DNA of 64,000 nt from Pedobacter cryoconitis. Its GTDB lineage: Bacteria; Bacteroidota; Bacteroidia; Sphingobacteriales; Sphingobacteriaceae. A program made the position numbers and the translations under genes. The stretch spans positions 5,886,540 to 5,950,539 of the forward strand of contig NZ_CP014504.1 in assembly GCF_001590605.1 (NCBI RefSeq). The letters run 5' to 3'. Shown here one piece after another: positions 26,576 to 34,607 of this stretch (the first letter of the stretch is position 1; each line of letters begins with the position of its first letter). The notes beneath the pieces are model-generated. The model was not told the DNA's origin. It ran no database searches and saw only the letters and a program-made list of their open reading frames with translations.

Positions 26576-26965
26576 TTATTGTACGTCATACTTCTCAATT
26601 AATTCCGCATATTGTTTATAAATCCGTTTAAATGGACCTTTTTGGTAGCTCATTAATTCTATTGGGTCATCTAATAAGTCCGCCAATTTAACTCCACTAT
26701 CCACGTACTCAAATCCATTTAATAATTCATTATTAACGATCATAGGTCTAATAGAAACATCATAACCTTTATGCTTATGACGTTCTAAAAAGTGCAAGAG
26801 GAAATCCGTATTACTGAGTCCACCTCCTGATCCTTCAAGAGCAAAATAACCTTATCCAAACTGGGTAATCTTTTCTGTAACTCTTTCAACAATAACAGGA
26901 ATAACTAAATTCCAAGCACCTGAATCTTTATGTTTTTGAATGAATAGATAAACAGTTTTTGCTTA
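26576..26965 (-). pseudogene. Decayed gene remnant with an internal stop
   Basis: The minus-strand frame is open from about 26962 to the stop at 26576 except for one TAA at 26852-26854. The two parts read as one protein: TVYLFIQKHKDSGAWNLVIP before the stop, and after it YFALEGSGGGLSNTDFLLHF and SGVKLADLLDDPIELMSY. The pattern of an acidic Ser/Gly patch then an ADLL motif faintly recalls DUF3800 proteins, but I am not sure. The N-terminus is missing, cut off by the ATPase gene just upstream. Confidence 0.55.
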
Positions 26966-26994
26966 TTCGGAGATATGTCTTTTATGATCTATAA

Positions 26995-28500
26995 TCAGTT
27001 AATCCTTCTATAGTGATGATAAATGCATTTTGGCAAGGTAAGCGACAAATCATCTTTATCCATTCTTTCTAATTCTGTATCTTCTCGATAATTAAAATAC
27101 AGATCACCGTTCCTATTCTGGTAAACTATTAGAGAATAGGAGAGCAGGATATCGACGACCTTATTAGGTTCCATATCAAAGTTCAATTCAGAAATTTTCA
27201 TTAGAATCAAATCGTATTTTAAGCCTTGATTTTCAATTATAAAAGGAAATAATAATCTAAAAATTATGTCTTTCTCGCGCTCATTGAAATGCAAACTTAA
27301 CTCACTTTTGATTTCAGCCAAATTAATGTTAATATATTTCTCAAGTATCCTTTTAAGATTAATGCTACTAATAGGAAAAGGATACTTTTCATTGCTTAAT
27401 ACAGATAGAAAGGTTATAACGTCCCGTGGTCTGTAAAATGTAAAATCTAAAACGGATTTAAATGAAGATTTCAAAACATTGTCATTCTTAAATAATGAAT
27501 TCCATGGGTCATTAGAAAATTTAATATTGTGATTCTTGAAATTTATTTCAATTCTTTTGTTAACTAGCTTTTTCAAAGGATTGTTGTTTTCATCAAGAGA
27601 TGAGGCATAATGATTATACCAATTAATGACAATTTCATAACTTGCAAATATTTTTGCTGAGTCTGGAAATTTTGATATAAGATTACCTCTTATATCGTCT
27701 CTTATGAAAACAAGTATTTTCGCTTTGTTATTTAAAAATATGTTATTATTATAATATTTGGCTAGTCTTAATAACTCGATTATTTTTTGATTATCATAAT
27801 CATTTTTAATATCATAATTTATGTCTAGATCGTCGAATAATAGCCAAAATTCTAGTTCTCTATTAACGGGGTAATCTAAAATTAGCTTCACAATATCCTT
27901 AAGGGGATCTATTATTTTAAAAAATGGTGCTTTCGTAACTTTGACATCAAAATACTTTTTAAACACTCCACCAAATGCGTGAGTTAAGACCCCAAAACTG
28001 ACTTCACCTCCCGATTTTTTAAATCCTTCATCTATCTGAAATTTATCGACATCAATAATACCAGAATTGTTTTCAAGAAATTTCTGTAACTTAGAGTAAG
28101 CCATAGTGTATTGACTATGATGGTTCTTGACTATTAATTTCACAATATTGATTAAAATAAGCCATTCAAAGAGCAGCATTTCATTTCTCTTTTCATCTAA
28201 TGTGTGTTGAATTGACTTCTGAATATCAAAATCACTTATTCGTAAAATTGTTGCAAAAGAATCATTAGTCAAGTCAGATTTGTCTTTGATAAACTTTGCA
28301 ATGGCCGATTTACCAACCCCTTTTCTTCCTGAAAAGATGAATTTACCTCTTTGTAAATTATCTAAAATATCCAAGTAGTCTTCAAAATAATCAATCAACT
28401 TGTACCCATTGATATTTTCACCTTCCGCTTCTGGAGATCCAAAATAGAATCCTTTGGTATCATTACTAGGCAGTGACTTATTTTTCTCAAATATCCCCAT
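26995..28500 (-). CDS. Sll1717-type P-loop ATPase
   Basis: This 501-residue protein has a Walker A (FIFSGRKGVGKSAIAKF) at about residues 53-69 and a Walker B (LEFWLLFDDLDINYD) at about 215-230. The sensor-like segment KILVFIRDDIRGNL follows, and then a C-terminal region of helices (YRPRDVITFLSVL). I assign it to the P-loop ATPase group named after Sll1717, a STAND/KAP-like class often found in defence islands. The N-terminal GFYFGSPEAEGE is typical of that group. It stands alone on its strand, with a decayed gene directly downstream. Confidence 0.75.
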   Translation of the reverse strand: MGIFEKNKSLPSNDTKGFYFGSPEAEGENINGYKLIDYFEDYLDILDNLQRGKFIFSGRKGVGKSAIAKFIKDKSDLTNDSFATILRISDFDIQKSIQHTLDEKRNEMLLFEWLILINIVKLIVKNHHSQYTMAYSKLQKFLENNSGIIDVDKFQIDEGFKKSGGEVSFGVLTHAFGGVFKKYFDVKVTKAPFFKIIDPLKDIVKLILDYPVNRELEFWLLFDDLDINYDIKNDYDNQKIIELLRLAKYYNNNIFLNNKAKILVFIRDDIRGNLISKFPDSAKIFASYEIVINWYNHYASSLDENNNPLKKLVNKRIEINFKNHNIKFSNDPWNSLFKNDNVLKSSFKSVLDFTFYRPRDVITFLSVLSNEKYPFPISSINLKRILEKYININLAEIKSELSLHFNEREKDIIFRLLFPFIIENQGLKYDLILMKISELNFDMEPNKVVDILLSYSLIVYQNRNGDLYFNYREDTELERMDKDDLSLTLPKCIYHHYRRIN

Positions 28501-28777
28501 AAATATACTTTCTTAAATTAAAAATATCCCGATAGCAGCTAGCTTTCCGTTACGTTGACAAGCAAGATATCGATTAAATTTATTATTTGCATTGAAAAAT
28601 TACACTAACCGAAAATATATAAAACAAATATATTTTGCTAATTATAGTATCCTTTTAGGATAACCTTTATCTTTGCTCGTCGCCTATGAACTGATCGAAG
28701 ACATAAAAGGAAAAATACGGTAGTACGACTTTGACTATAGTTATTGCTGTAATTTGTAAAGCACGAATTTCAGACAA

Positions 28778-29413
28778 TTAAACACCATTTGCTAACGATT
28801 TTATTTTGGCTAGAAGATCTTGATGCTGATGTATAAGATTTTCTTCTTTTGCTAATCGGATCTTAAATGTATCAACTGTAAATTCGAGAGCTTGTTTCTC
28901 TTTTTTCTGTAGAAAATAGAAGGTGTAAATTTCCATTTCTTTCACGGTTGAGCAAGCACTATCCATTTCTGTAAGCATTTCCCATAATTCGGCAAGCGTT
29001 AGTGCGTATCGACTTTTGAATTGCAGCTCCACATATGAATATTTATAAAGCAAGCTTTTCTCGATATGTTGAAATGTAGCCGTGCTGACAATATTTTCGT
29101 CGCGGAAATTGATATCGATTAGCAGCCAATTCTTCAATCCAATTCCTTCAATAATGTCTCCTGCTCTATTAAGGAAGCAGAACAATTCTGTTGTATAAAA
29201 AGTCTTACCGTAAGAGGGATAAGGATATTTAATACAGCAGACATGATAATCTGGATTGCCCGTAATACTCATAACATTATTTTTGCTTTCTCTGACGGTA
29301 TTGTTGGGAAGGATCGTAAAATAGACAGGTGAAACTGTAATCGTTGGATTAGCGGATCTCTTATCTGCATAAGCAGCATCAAATAAAGATTGAAGTATGG
29401 GAAGTCTGTGCAT
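28778..29413 (-). CDS. Unknown 211-aa protein of the island
   Basis: This 211-residue soluble protein has no motif I recognise. The N-terminal half is mixed and has two adjacent cysteines (DYHVCCIKYPYPSY). The C-terminal half is helical and charged (EMEIYTFYFLQKKEKQALEF, KIRLAKEENLIHQHQDLLAK), probably coiled-coil. It is flanked by 277 bases of AT-rich non-coding DNA upstream and a 594-base gene-free block downstream. Its function is unknown. Confidence 0.6.
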   Translation of the reverse strand: MHRLPILQSLFDAAYADKRSANPTITVSPVYFTILPNNTVRESKNNVMSITGNPDYHVCCIKYPYPSYGKTFYTTELFCFLNRAGDIIEGIGLKNWLLIDINFRDENIVSTATFQHIEKSLLYKYSYVELQFKSRYALTLAELWEMLTEMDSACSTVKEMEIYTFYFLQKKEKQALEFTVDTFKIRLAKEENLIHQHQDLLAKIKSLANGV

Positions 29414-30007
29414 AATAACTGTGTAAGCATTTATAAAGCAATTTAATTAAATCTTTGGAAACAGCGATATATTTTAGCTCACCTAACCAAGCGAATTGAG
29501 GTTAAAATGTACGCAGAGGTAATGCCATAGGCATGACTGCGTGCTATGTCGTAGACACAAGACGAAGTCGATGTTTTAGCCGACGCGTGGTGAGCATATA
29601 CTAAAGGATGGCTGAGGTATTTAAAATCAACAGAGAGAAACGAAGGAGATTTTGAAGGCGAAGGAAGCTATCACGGAGCAATGAAGTTTGCGGAAAGCAT
29701 TCATGTATGACAGATATAATTTAAACTGAGTGAATCCAGGATAAACTTATCCTAGATGAACGAAGGCATATCTGGCATTCTTAATGCACCGCTTATAGAT
29801 GCGGAGTACCGATTTTCCTGCGACTTGCTTTGTTAATCCACAACAGGAATGATAGAACGAATAGTCTGTACTGCCACAGGTTTGATATCACCGCAGGAAG
29901 TTTATAATATAACTGAATGACCACTCCATCCCTTTCACGGCTTAAGCCGCTTTTCTGTGGAAGGGATGATGTTGGGAATGTTGTATTGTTCAAATTATTC
30001 TTAAATA
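29414..30007. other. Gene-free, GC-richer structured block inside the island
   Basis: About 600 bases hold no convincing gene and read less AT-rich than the surroundings. Inverted repeats include AGGATAA/TTATCCT near 29739 and a nested cruciform at 29927-29968. A minus-strand frame crosses it (29793-30065) but looks translated by chance. Possible roles are a transfer origin, a replication origin or a non-coding RNA; none can be decided here. Confidence 0.35.
29927..29968. repeat. Nested inverted repeat (cruciform)
   Basis: The outer arms CATCCCTT and AAGGGATG extend to CAC/GTG after one mismatch. Inside lies the perfect 12-bp palindrome CGGCTTAAGCCG. The outer arm shares AAGGGATG with the hairpin of the 71-bp flanking repeats. 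Confidence 0.5.
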
Positions 30008-30328
30008 TCAGAACAATGCAGAAAGAGTAAACAGAAAGAAGCAGAATGGAATCAGCATCAACCATAGGTATGGTTTAATAGTCACCTTAATCTTACATAT
30101 CTTTTCAATAATAAAAAGTAACAAAGAAAAGAGTGCGATTAAGAATAAGAATACAGCTAATTTCCCTAATACGTAATCCATAGGATTCTCTTTAATCAGT
30201 TTGTCGAATTGCTTAGATGTGCCCAAATAAAAGAAGTTGCATATAAATGAAACTGGCACACATATACCAAAGAGTATTGCTCTCAAAGTGGGGTAAACAA
30301 GTTCTTTAAGTGTTTTGTCTGAGAACAT
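30008..30328 (-). CDS. Small three-helix membrane protein, candidate immunity protein
   Basis: This 106-residue protein has three hydrophobic segments: TLRAILFGICVPVSFICNFFYL, YVLGKLAVFLFLIALFSLLLFII and YLWLMLIPFCFFLFTLSALF. It starts 4 bases after the lipase-like gene on the same strand. A small membrane protein directly after a T6SS-linked lipase is the usual place for its immunity protein, which would protect the inner membrane or periplasm. No family is recognised; the role rests on position. Confidence 0.65.
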   Translation of the reverse strand: MFSDKTLKELVYPTLRAILFGICVPVSFICNFFYLGTSKQFDKLIKENPMDYVLGKLAVFLFLIALFSLLLFIIEKICKIKVTIKPYLWLMLIPFCFFLFTLSALF

Positions 30329-30332
30329 AGCT

Positions 30333-31262
30333 TTAATACTTGTGTTGACTTTTATAATTAAACTGATTAATTTTTGAGTTTTCTTCTGCCATGTATTGTT
30401 TATAGTCTAATTTAGTTCCATTATACCACGCAAAGACGGTGTGATTAGGTGTTGATTGTGGAATCTGGCTTTGCCAACTATATCCATAATCTCTGCCTGT
30501 TTTTATCATTAAGGTACGTAAATCAGCTAAAGCATTCCAAACATCTGATCCTTTTGTATCACCGTGCATAGTAAACAAATCGTTAACCAGCCCGCCAAAA
30601 TCTTTATATGCAATGGCAATGCGTTCAACACCACCATGTACAGGATTATTATTAGTTGCCCAATCTCCGCTAGCTTTACCAGTATAGCCTAATTGGTAGG
30701 CTCTTACTCCCTGTGGGCTATCAAAGTTGCCACTATCAAATGATGATAAATATATAATAAAAGTTACCTTCCATCCTTTTTCTAAGAGTAATTTAGCTAA
30801 CCCGGCTGCATATGCACAGCCTTCACTATGGCCAACTATATAAAAGGAATGTCTTGTTTTGTCCATTCCATGTGTTAGCGTGGCCAATTTCTTAGCATTT
30901 CTTGCACCAGTTTCAATTTTGTTCCGTAGAAATGAGGTTTCTGATAATCCATATCCGAATTTATCGCTTATCTTCTTATACATGGTTCCTGCCCATTCGT
31001 AAGTAGAATATTCCTCATAAGCTCGTTCGGCTCTGCCACCAAGAACTTCATCAAGAACGACCATACTTGAGCCGTCCAAACATACAGATCCTTCATCTAT
31101 TCTTTCATTTAGTCCAAAAAAATGTTGAGCTGCACGTGCGAAAGAGTTAAAGTCTCCACCATTCCAATAGGTCTTACCAGCGCTATCTGCTCCCGCAACC
31201 CTTCCAATCCAATTATTCTGCCAATGACCATTTATAAAAATGATCTTTCCTTTATTTATCAT
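30333..31262 (-). CDS. Lipase-like alpha/beta-hydrolase, candidate T6SS effector
   Basis: This 309-residue protein has no signal peptide. It begins IIFINGHWQNNWIGR, an oxyanion-strand start, and has the nucleophile elbow FYIVGHSEGCAYAAGL (Ser146). A candidate acid is Asp176 in YLSSFDSGNFDSP and a candidate base is His274 in TPNHTVFAWYNG. GxSxG hydrolases of this layout are used as antibacterial phospholipase effectors (Tle group) in type VI secretion. The TssD gene lies 11 bases upstream, and a small membrane protein 4 bases downstream, so the three form a delivery/toxin/immunity set. Substrate is inferred. Confidence 0.75.
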   Translation of the reverse strand: MINKGKIIFINGHWQNNWIGRVAGADSAGKTYWNGGDFNSFARAAQHFFGLNERIDEGSVCLDGSSMVVLDEVLGGRAERAYEEYSTYEWAGTMYKKISDKFGYGLSETSFLRNKIETGARNAKKLATLTHGMDKTRHSFYIVGHSEGCAYAAGLAKLLLEKGWKVTFIIYLSSFDSGNFDSPQGVRAYQLGYTGKASGDWATNNNPVHGGVERIAIAYKDFGGLVNDLFTMHGDTKGSDVWNALADLRTLMIKTGRDYGYSWQSQIPQSTPNHTVFAWYNGTKLDYKQYMAEENSKINQFNYKSQHKY

Positions 31263-31273
31263 AACATAATGGA

Positions 31274-31675
31274 TTAATCAGGCCAATCATTGTTATGATC
31301 TATACCATTTACTTTAAGTCTTTTAGCTGACAATACAATCGAAGTAACCATGCTTGATGAACCAACTGCATTAAAGTTAGTATGGTATTCCACACAATAG
31401 GCGTCCTCAAAAGCAACTCTTTGAAAAGCACTCTCTTCGTCAAGCTTCATAAATGTCACCAAACCTGTGCGTCTTTTATAACTATCAACCATCCATTTAA
31501 GTAAAAAATCATCCGGTGGTGTAGTAATCTGTATGAATACGTTTCCGCCTAATGCAGGAGAGCTTGGCCTTCCCTTATCATCAGTTTGTTGCCGGAAAGA
31601 ATAATTGCATTGCAAAATGTCATACCCTTTAACCGGGTTATCTGCAAATTTTAAAACAGCTTTAAATGACGACAT
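31274..31675 (-). CDS. tssD: TssD (Hcp-like) tube protein of the Bacteroidota type VI secretion system
   Basis: This 133-residue protein matches the T6SS subtype iii TssD pattern: SSFKAVLKFADNPVKGYDIL, LQCNYSFRQQTDDKGRPSS, GGNVFIQI, LLKWMVDSYKRRTGLVTF, VAFEDAYCVEYHTNFNAVGS, VLSAKRLKVNGIDHNNDWP. TssD hexamers build the inner tube that is fired into neighbouring cells and can carry effectors. No sheath, baseplate or membrane-complex genes occur in the window, so this is an orphan copy coupled to the effector gene downstream and would rely on a core system elsewhere in the genome. Confidence 0.88.
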   Translation of the reverse strand: MSSFKAVLKFADNPVKGYDILQCNYSFRQQTDDKGRPSSPALGGNVFIQITTPPDDFLLKWMVDSYKRRTGLVTFMKLDEESAFQRVAFEDAYCVEYHTNFNAVGSSSMVTSIVLSAKRLKVNGIDHNNDWPD

Positions 31676-31751
31676 ATAATTTGATTTATGTTTCTATGAG
31701 TAGATTATTAAAAGTAATAATTAATATCAATATACAGATATTATAATAAGC

Positions 31752-31847
31752 ATGAATTTTATCCATTGGTTAATTATCATCGCACTCAGCATTTCATTTC
31801 TAATAATTACACTCATTTGTGTAGTAGGTGGTATGAAGGTTATCTGA
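31752..31847 (+). CDS. Possible 31-aa membrane peptide
   Basis: ATG at 31752 opens 31 codons (MNFIHWLIIIALSISFLIIT, then LICVVGGMKVI), a single membrane helix. It lies on the plus strand between leftward genes. It could be a small regulatory or toxin-type peptide, or chance. No promoter match was seen. Confidence 0.25.
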   Translation: MNFIHWLIIIALSISFLIITLICVVGGMKVI

Positions 31848-31894
31848 TGCCTCCAAAGGCTCTTGCTCAATTACTATAGGTAAAAAGTTTAAAT

Positions 31895-31918
31895 GAAAAG
31901 AGCCACAAATGCGGCTCT
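31895..31918 (-). terminator. Terminator of the 252-aa lipoprotein gene
   Basis: On the minus strand AGAGCC and GGCTCT pair around 8 bases and are followed by TTTT. Confidence 0.55.
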
Positions 31919-31950
31919 AATCTTGGTGTGTTGCAATATGTTCTTAAACG

Positions 31951-32709
31951 TTATTGGCACTGGTAAGTGAAGTTAACAGTATTCACTCCGTTAAAATAAC
32001 CGCCACTTGCTTGCCTTGTAATCTCCAATGATACAATTTTACCGTCCGTATCCTTTTTATAAACATAAGTATCATTAAAATTCTGTGTAACTCCTGATAT
32101 TGTCCTCTGCTTGGTAATACTTTTAACCAAATTCTTTGATCCTTTACCAAGGAAAGCAATATTAAAGTTTGAATAAGTACTCTCATTGAATACTAGCGAG
32201 CTATGGAGAGCATTCTCATATCCTAATAGGTTTTGTACCGCTTCGGCATCATAATACGTAATGTTTACTGTTTCAAATCCATCAATAATAACCTTCGTTA
32301 AATTGCCATTGGTATAGGAAAGTATAAAGTTAGATGTCGTTGGATTCGGTCTGTAAGCTTTTTCTATTAGATAGCCATCAGAATCGTATTTATAGGTATC
32401 AAACTTATCTAATATAATACGACCAGCAGCATCAATATTGAATGACTGATTTTCAGTTCCTTTAGTATCCGTAAAGTTGACTCTATCTGTTTGATATGTA
32501 AATATTCCATTGCCATAACCATAAAGGTTGGTTACTTTGGAAATCTTACCAGTAGCATCGTAACTGTAGGTAGAAGCCGGATCATTATTTTCTTTAATTG
32601 ATACGATTTTACAGTTACCAGAGACTTTCTCAGGCTCATTAGTACCACTCTTCTTACAAGAGCTTAGTGCAAGCACCGCCATTAACATTAACAAGTTCGT
32701 TGTTTTCAT
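31951..32709 (-). CDS. YD-repeat-like surface lipoprotein (DUF4595-like)
   Basis: This 252-residue lipoprotein (LMAVLALSSCKKS) contains short tyrosine/glycine beta-repeats: YSYDATGKISKVTN, FNIDAAGRII, YKYDSDGYLIEKAY, LSYTNGNLTKVI, VYKKDTDGKIVSLEI. These resemble RHS/YD-type repeats found in DUF4595-like Bacteroidota lipoproteins. It is placed upstream of the TssD gene on the same strand, with a 275-base gap and terminator in between, so co-transcription is unlikely. It may be a surface cargo protein of the island. Confidence 0.75.
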   Translation of the reverse strand: MKTTNLLMLMAVLALSSCKKSGTNEPEKVSGNCKIVSIKENNDPASTYSYDATGKISKVTNLYGYGNGIFTYQTDRVNFTDTKGTENQSFNIDAAGRIILDKFDTYKYDSDGYLIEKAYRPNPTTSNFILSYTNGNLTKVIIDGFETVNITYYDAEAVQNLLGYENALHSSLVFNESTYSNFNIAFLGKGSKNLVKSITKQRTISGVTQNFNDTYVYKKDTDGKIVSLEITRQASGGYFNGVNTVNFTYQCQ

Positions 32710-32764
32710 ATATTACTATCTATTATTGGTTATTTAAAAGGTAAATGATTTGCTTGTTTAAGTC

Positions 32765-33280
32765 TTATAATCGTCTAAGTATGTAAGCAGCCTTCAAATG
32801 ATGCTGCCCATAATTGCTTTGTGCTTCATATGATTGTGTCACTGTGATTTGTGAGCTTAGCCACTGTGGATTTATGCGTGGCCCGCCTGTCCATAATTTA
32901 TCATTAAGATTTCCTTCGCCTTCGAACGTTACTTTCGTAATCCCATTAGTATCTGAATAATACTGTCTCTCGTAGCTTCCCGAAAATGCACCAAACCTTT
33001 CAATATAGATTCGGCCTTCATAAAACATCACCTGTAATACACCGCCTTCTTTTAGACCTAACCCTCCAGGAATATCTTCTCTAATACCGCTTTGAGTCCT
33101 AATATCAACGATTTTATAATTCTTAGGCTTATTATAAATCTCTTGAATGAGCTCTTGATCTGTTTTACCTTCCATTAGCTCTTCTTGTTTTTCTCTAAAG
33201 GATTTCTCTGTCTGTTTACAAGCGTAAACAATATTGATGCTTAGCAGCATAAGGACAATTAACATTTTGTTTCTAATCAT
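32765..33280 (-). CDS. Unknown lipoprotein of the island
   Basis: This 171-residue protein has a lipoprotein-like signal (MLIVLMLLSINIVYACKQ) and a coiled, charged segment (REKQEELMEGKTDQELIQEI). A beta-rich domain follows (YKIVDIRTQSG, LQVMFYEGRIYIERFGAF, ITKVTFEGEGNLNDKLWTGG). I do not recognise it. It is divergent from the XRE gene, with a long palindrome between them, so it may be controlled by that regulator. The 252-aa lipoprotein gene follows by 55 bases. Confidence 0.65.
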   Translation of the reverse strand: MIRNKMLIVLMLLSINIVYACKQTEKSFREKQEELMEGKTDQELIQEIYNKPKNYKIVDIRTQSGIREDIPGGLGLKEGGVLQVMFYEGRIYIERFGAFSGSYERQYYSDTNGITKVTFEGEGNLNDKLWTGGPRINPQWLSSQITVTQSYEAQSNYGQHHLKAAYILRRL

Positions 33281-33306
33281 AATCGAGTTTTGAGTGTTGT
33301 AAAATT

Positions 33307-33338
33307 AGCAATTACTTAGATATAACTAAGTAATTGCT
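33307..33338. promoter_or_regulatory. Operator-like palindrome between XRE and lipoprotein genes
   Basis: Perfect 13-bp arms AGCAATTACTTAG and CTAAGTAATTGCT flank a 6-base spacer. The site lies between divergent genes, 15 bases before the XRE start, and is the likely binding site of the XRE protein. Confidence 0.65.
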
Positions 33339-33352
33339 GTTAATATAATTTC

Positions 33353-33634
33353 GTGATTAGTGGCGTGTCTAAATCAACTATAAAATCAGAAATAGAGTTG
33401 TTCGCAATTAAAAAGGTAAAAGCTCTCAGAGAGGAAGCAAACTTCTCACAATCAGAGCTCGCATTTAGATTAGGAGTTTCTAATGGGTTCATTGGACAAG
33501 TAGAGAGCAATAAATTTCCTGCTAAATATAATCTTGACCATATTGATAAGTTGGCAGTTATATTTAACTGCTCACCGAAAGACTTCCTCCCTGAACATCC
33601 AGTGAATAAAGACTCCTCAAAGTCCATATTATAA
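33353..33634 (+). CDS. XRE-family helix-turn-helix regulator of the island
   Basis: This 93-residue protein (GTG start at 33353) has a Cro/CI-type helix-turn-helix: IKKVKALREEANFSQSELAF, RLGVSNGFIGQVESNKFPAKY, LDHIDKLAVIFNCSPKDFLP. It is the only rightward gene of good quality in the island. A perfect 13-bp inverted repeat just upstream suggests autoregulation and control of the divergent lipoprotein gene. Its 3' end meets the 181-aa gene head-on with 7 bases between stops. Confidence 0.88.
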   Translation: MISGVSKSTIKSEIELFAIKKVKALREEANFSQSELAFRLGVSNGFIGQVESNKFPAKYNLDHIDKLAVIFNCSPKDFLPEHPVNKDSSKSIL

Positions 33635-33641
33635 TTTGCGT

Positions 33642-34187
33642 TTAAGAAGGAACTCTTTCTTCTGTTGTCACAGTCACATAATCCTTTTCCTGATTGAATA
33701 ACCTGCTAATAAAGAATGGCTGAATATCAGTAGCGGAATGATCTATTCTAATGCAATTCTCAATATTAATATCTGAGGATTCCAGATTAGTACATCTAAA
33801 TACAATCCTTAGCATTCTGTTGAATAGCTTATCACCAAAACGTGTTAGTGCATCTTCATCATAGGATACGTAAATCATCTTGTATCCAAATCTGTTCATT
33901 GTAAGCGTATAGTTATAAAAGAAGCATAGCCATTCATTTATAAGTTTGGTTTCCTTTCCTGATTGCGTATGATCAACAGTCACAGAAATCCGGTATTTCA
34001 GCGTTTCAAATGCTGTTAATAGTTCTTTAGTGTGCTTAACAATGTTGTGATATGCTTTTTCAACATTTTCATTTCTTAATTCTAAGTTCTGTGTGAGAAC
34101 TGTTTCTTCGCTTGGTGCAATTATTGTCATTTCATTTAGGGTTTTAAGGGTTTCTAATTTTGTTACTGGCTGTGTTTTTTTAGACAT
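33642..34187 (-). CDS. Unknown 181-aa protein of the island core
   Basis: This 181-residue soluble protein starts with a low-complexity Thr/Lys region (SKKTQPVTKLETLKTLNEM) and a helical centre (NVEKAYHNIVKHTKELLTAF). A mixed segment follows (WLCFFYNYTLTMNRFGYKMI, LFNRMLRIVFRCTNLESSDI). No motif is recognised. It is placed between the helicase-like gene and the XRE gene and probably belongs to the maintenance part of the island. Confidence 0.6.
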   Translation of the reverse strand: MSKKTQPVTKLETLKTLNEMTIIAPSEETVLTQNLELRNENVEKAYHNIVKHTKELLTAFETLKYRISVTVDHTQSGKETKLINEWLCFFYNYTLTMNRFGYKMIYVSYDEDALTRFGDKLFNRMLRIVFRCTNLESSDINIENCIRIDHSATDIQPFFISRLFNQEKDYVTVTTEERVPS

Positions 34188-34546
34188 AACGATATAATGC
34201 CCTGAGATTTCAGAGCTTGCTTTTAATTGGGTTTAATGAATTATTACTGGTTTATATATGTTGTATTGCGGGAAGGAAAATGGATGGATTAGACCTGCGT
34301 ATTTCAATGGAATGAAATTGTCGCGTACGTCTATCGAGTGGTTTTAGGATTCTCTTCGGGTGAGTTTTATCTATTATAAAAGAAAAGATGCAGTCTGATT
34401 GACGTGCCTTGTTCTTAACTGAGGTTTGTCTTTTCTAATAGGTAATCATTTCCCATCCAGATCTCGAAGGGGTCTTCGATGATAGAGGATCTGAGAGAAT
34501 ATGCCTCAAAAATTATTTAAAAAATATTTTTGGTAGATTATAATAA
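34188..34546. other. Gene-free structured region downstream of the helicase-like gene
   Basis: No gene is seen. Two structures stand out: a long-range stem (AGAAAAGA at 34381-34388 with TCTTTTCT at 34429-34436, extended by CTATT/AATAG with a bulge) and a nested hairpin near 34460-34495 (CAGATC/GATCTG around TCGAA/TTCGA). This could be an origin or a non-coding RNA of the island. Confidence 0.3.
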
Positions 34547-34580
34547 ATAAAAAAAGTTCTTCTGTTTAAGGAAGAACTTT
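34547..34580 (-). terminator. Terminator of the helicase-like gene
   Basis: On the minus strand AAAGTTCTTC and GAAGAACTTT form a perfect 10-bp stem with an 8-base loop followed by a T-run, 28 bases after the stop. Confidence 0.8.
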
Positions 34581-34607
34581 AGGACAGTAGAAAAAAGGGT
34601 TAAACCT

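Noticed and set aside
29793..30065. Open frame of 90 codons on the minus strand
   Set aside because: It overlaps the 106-aa gene start region in another frame and crosses a cruciform. The composition is not protein-like and there is no clear start signal.
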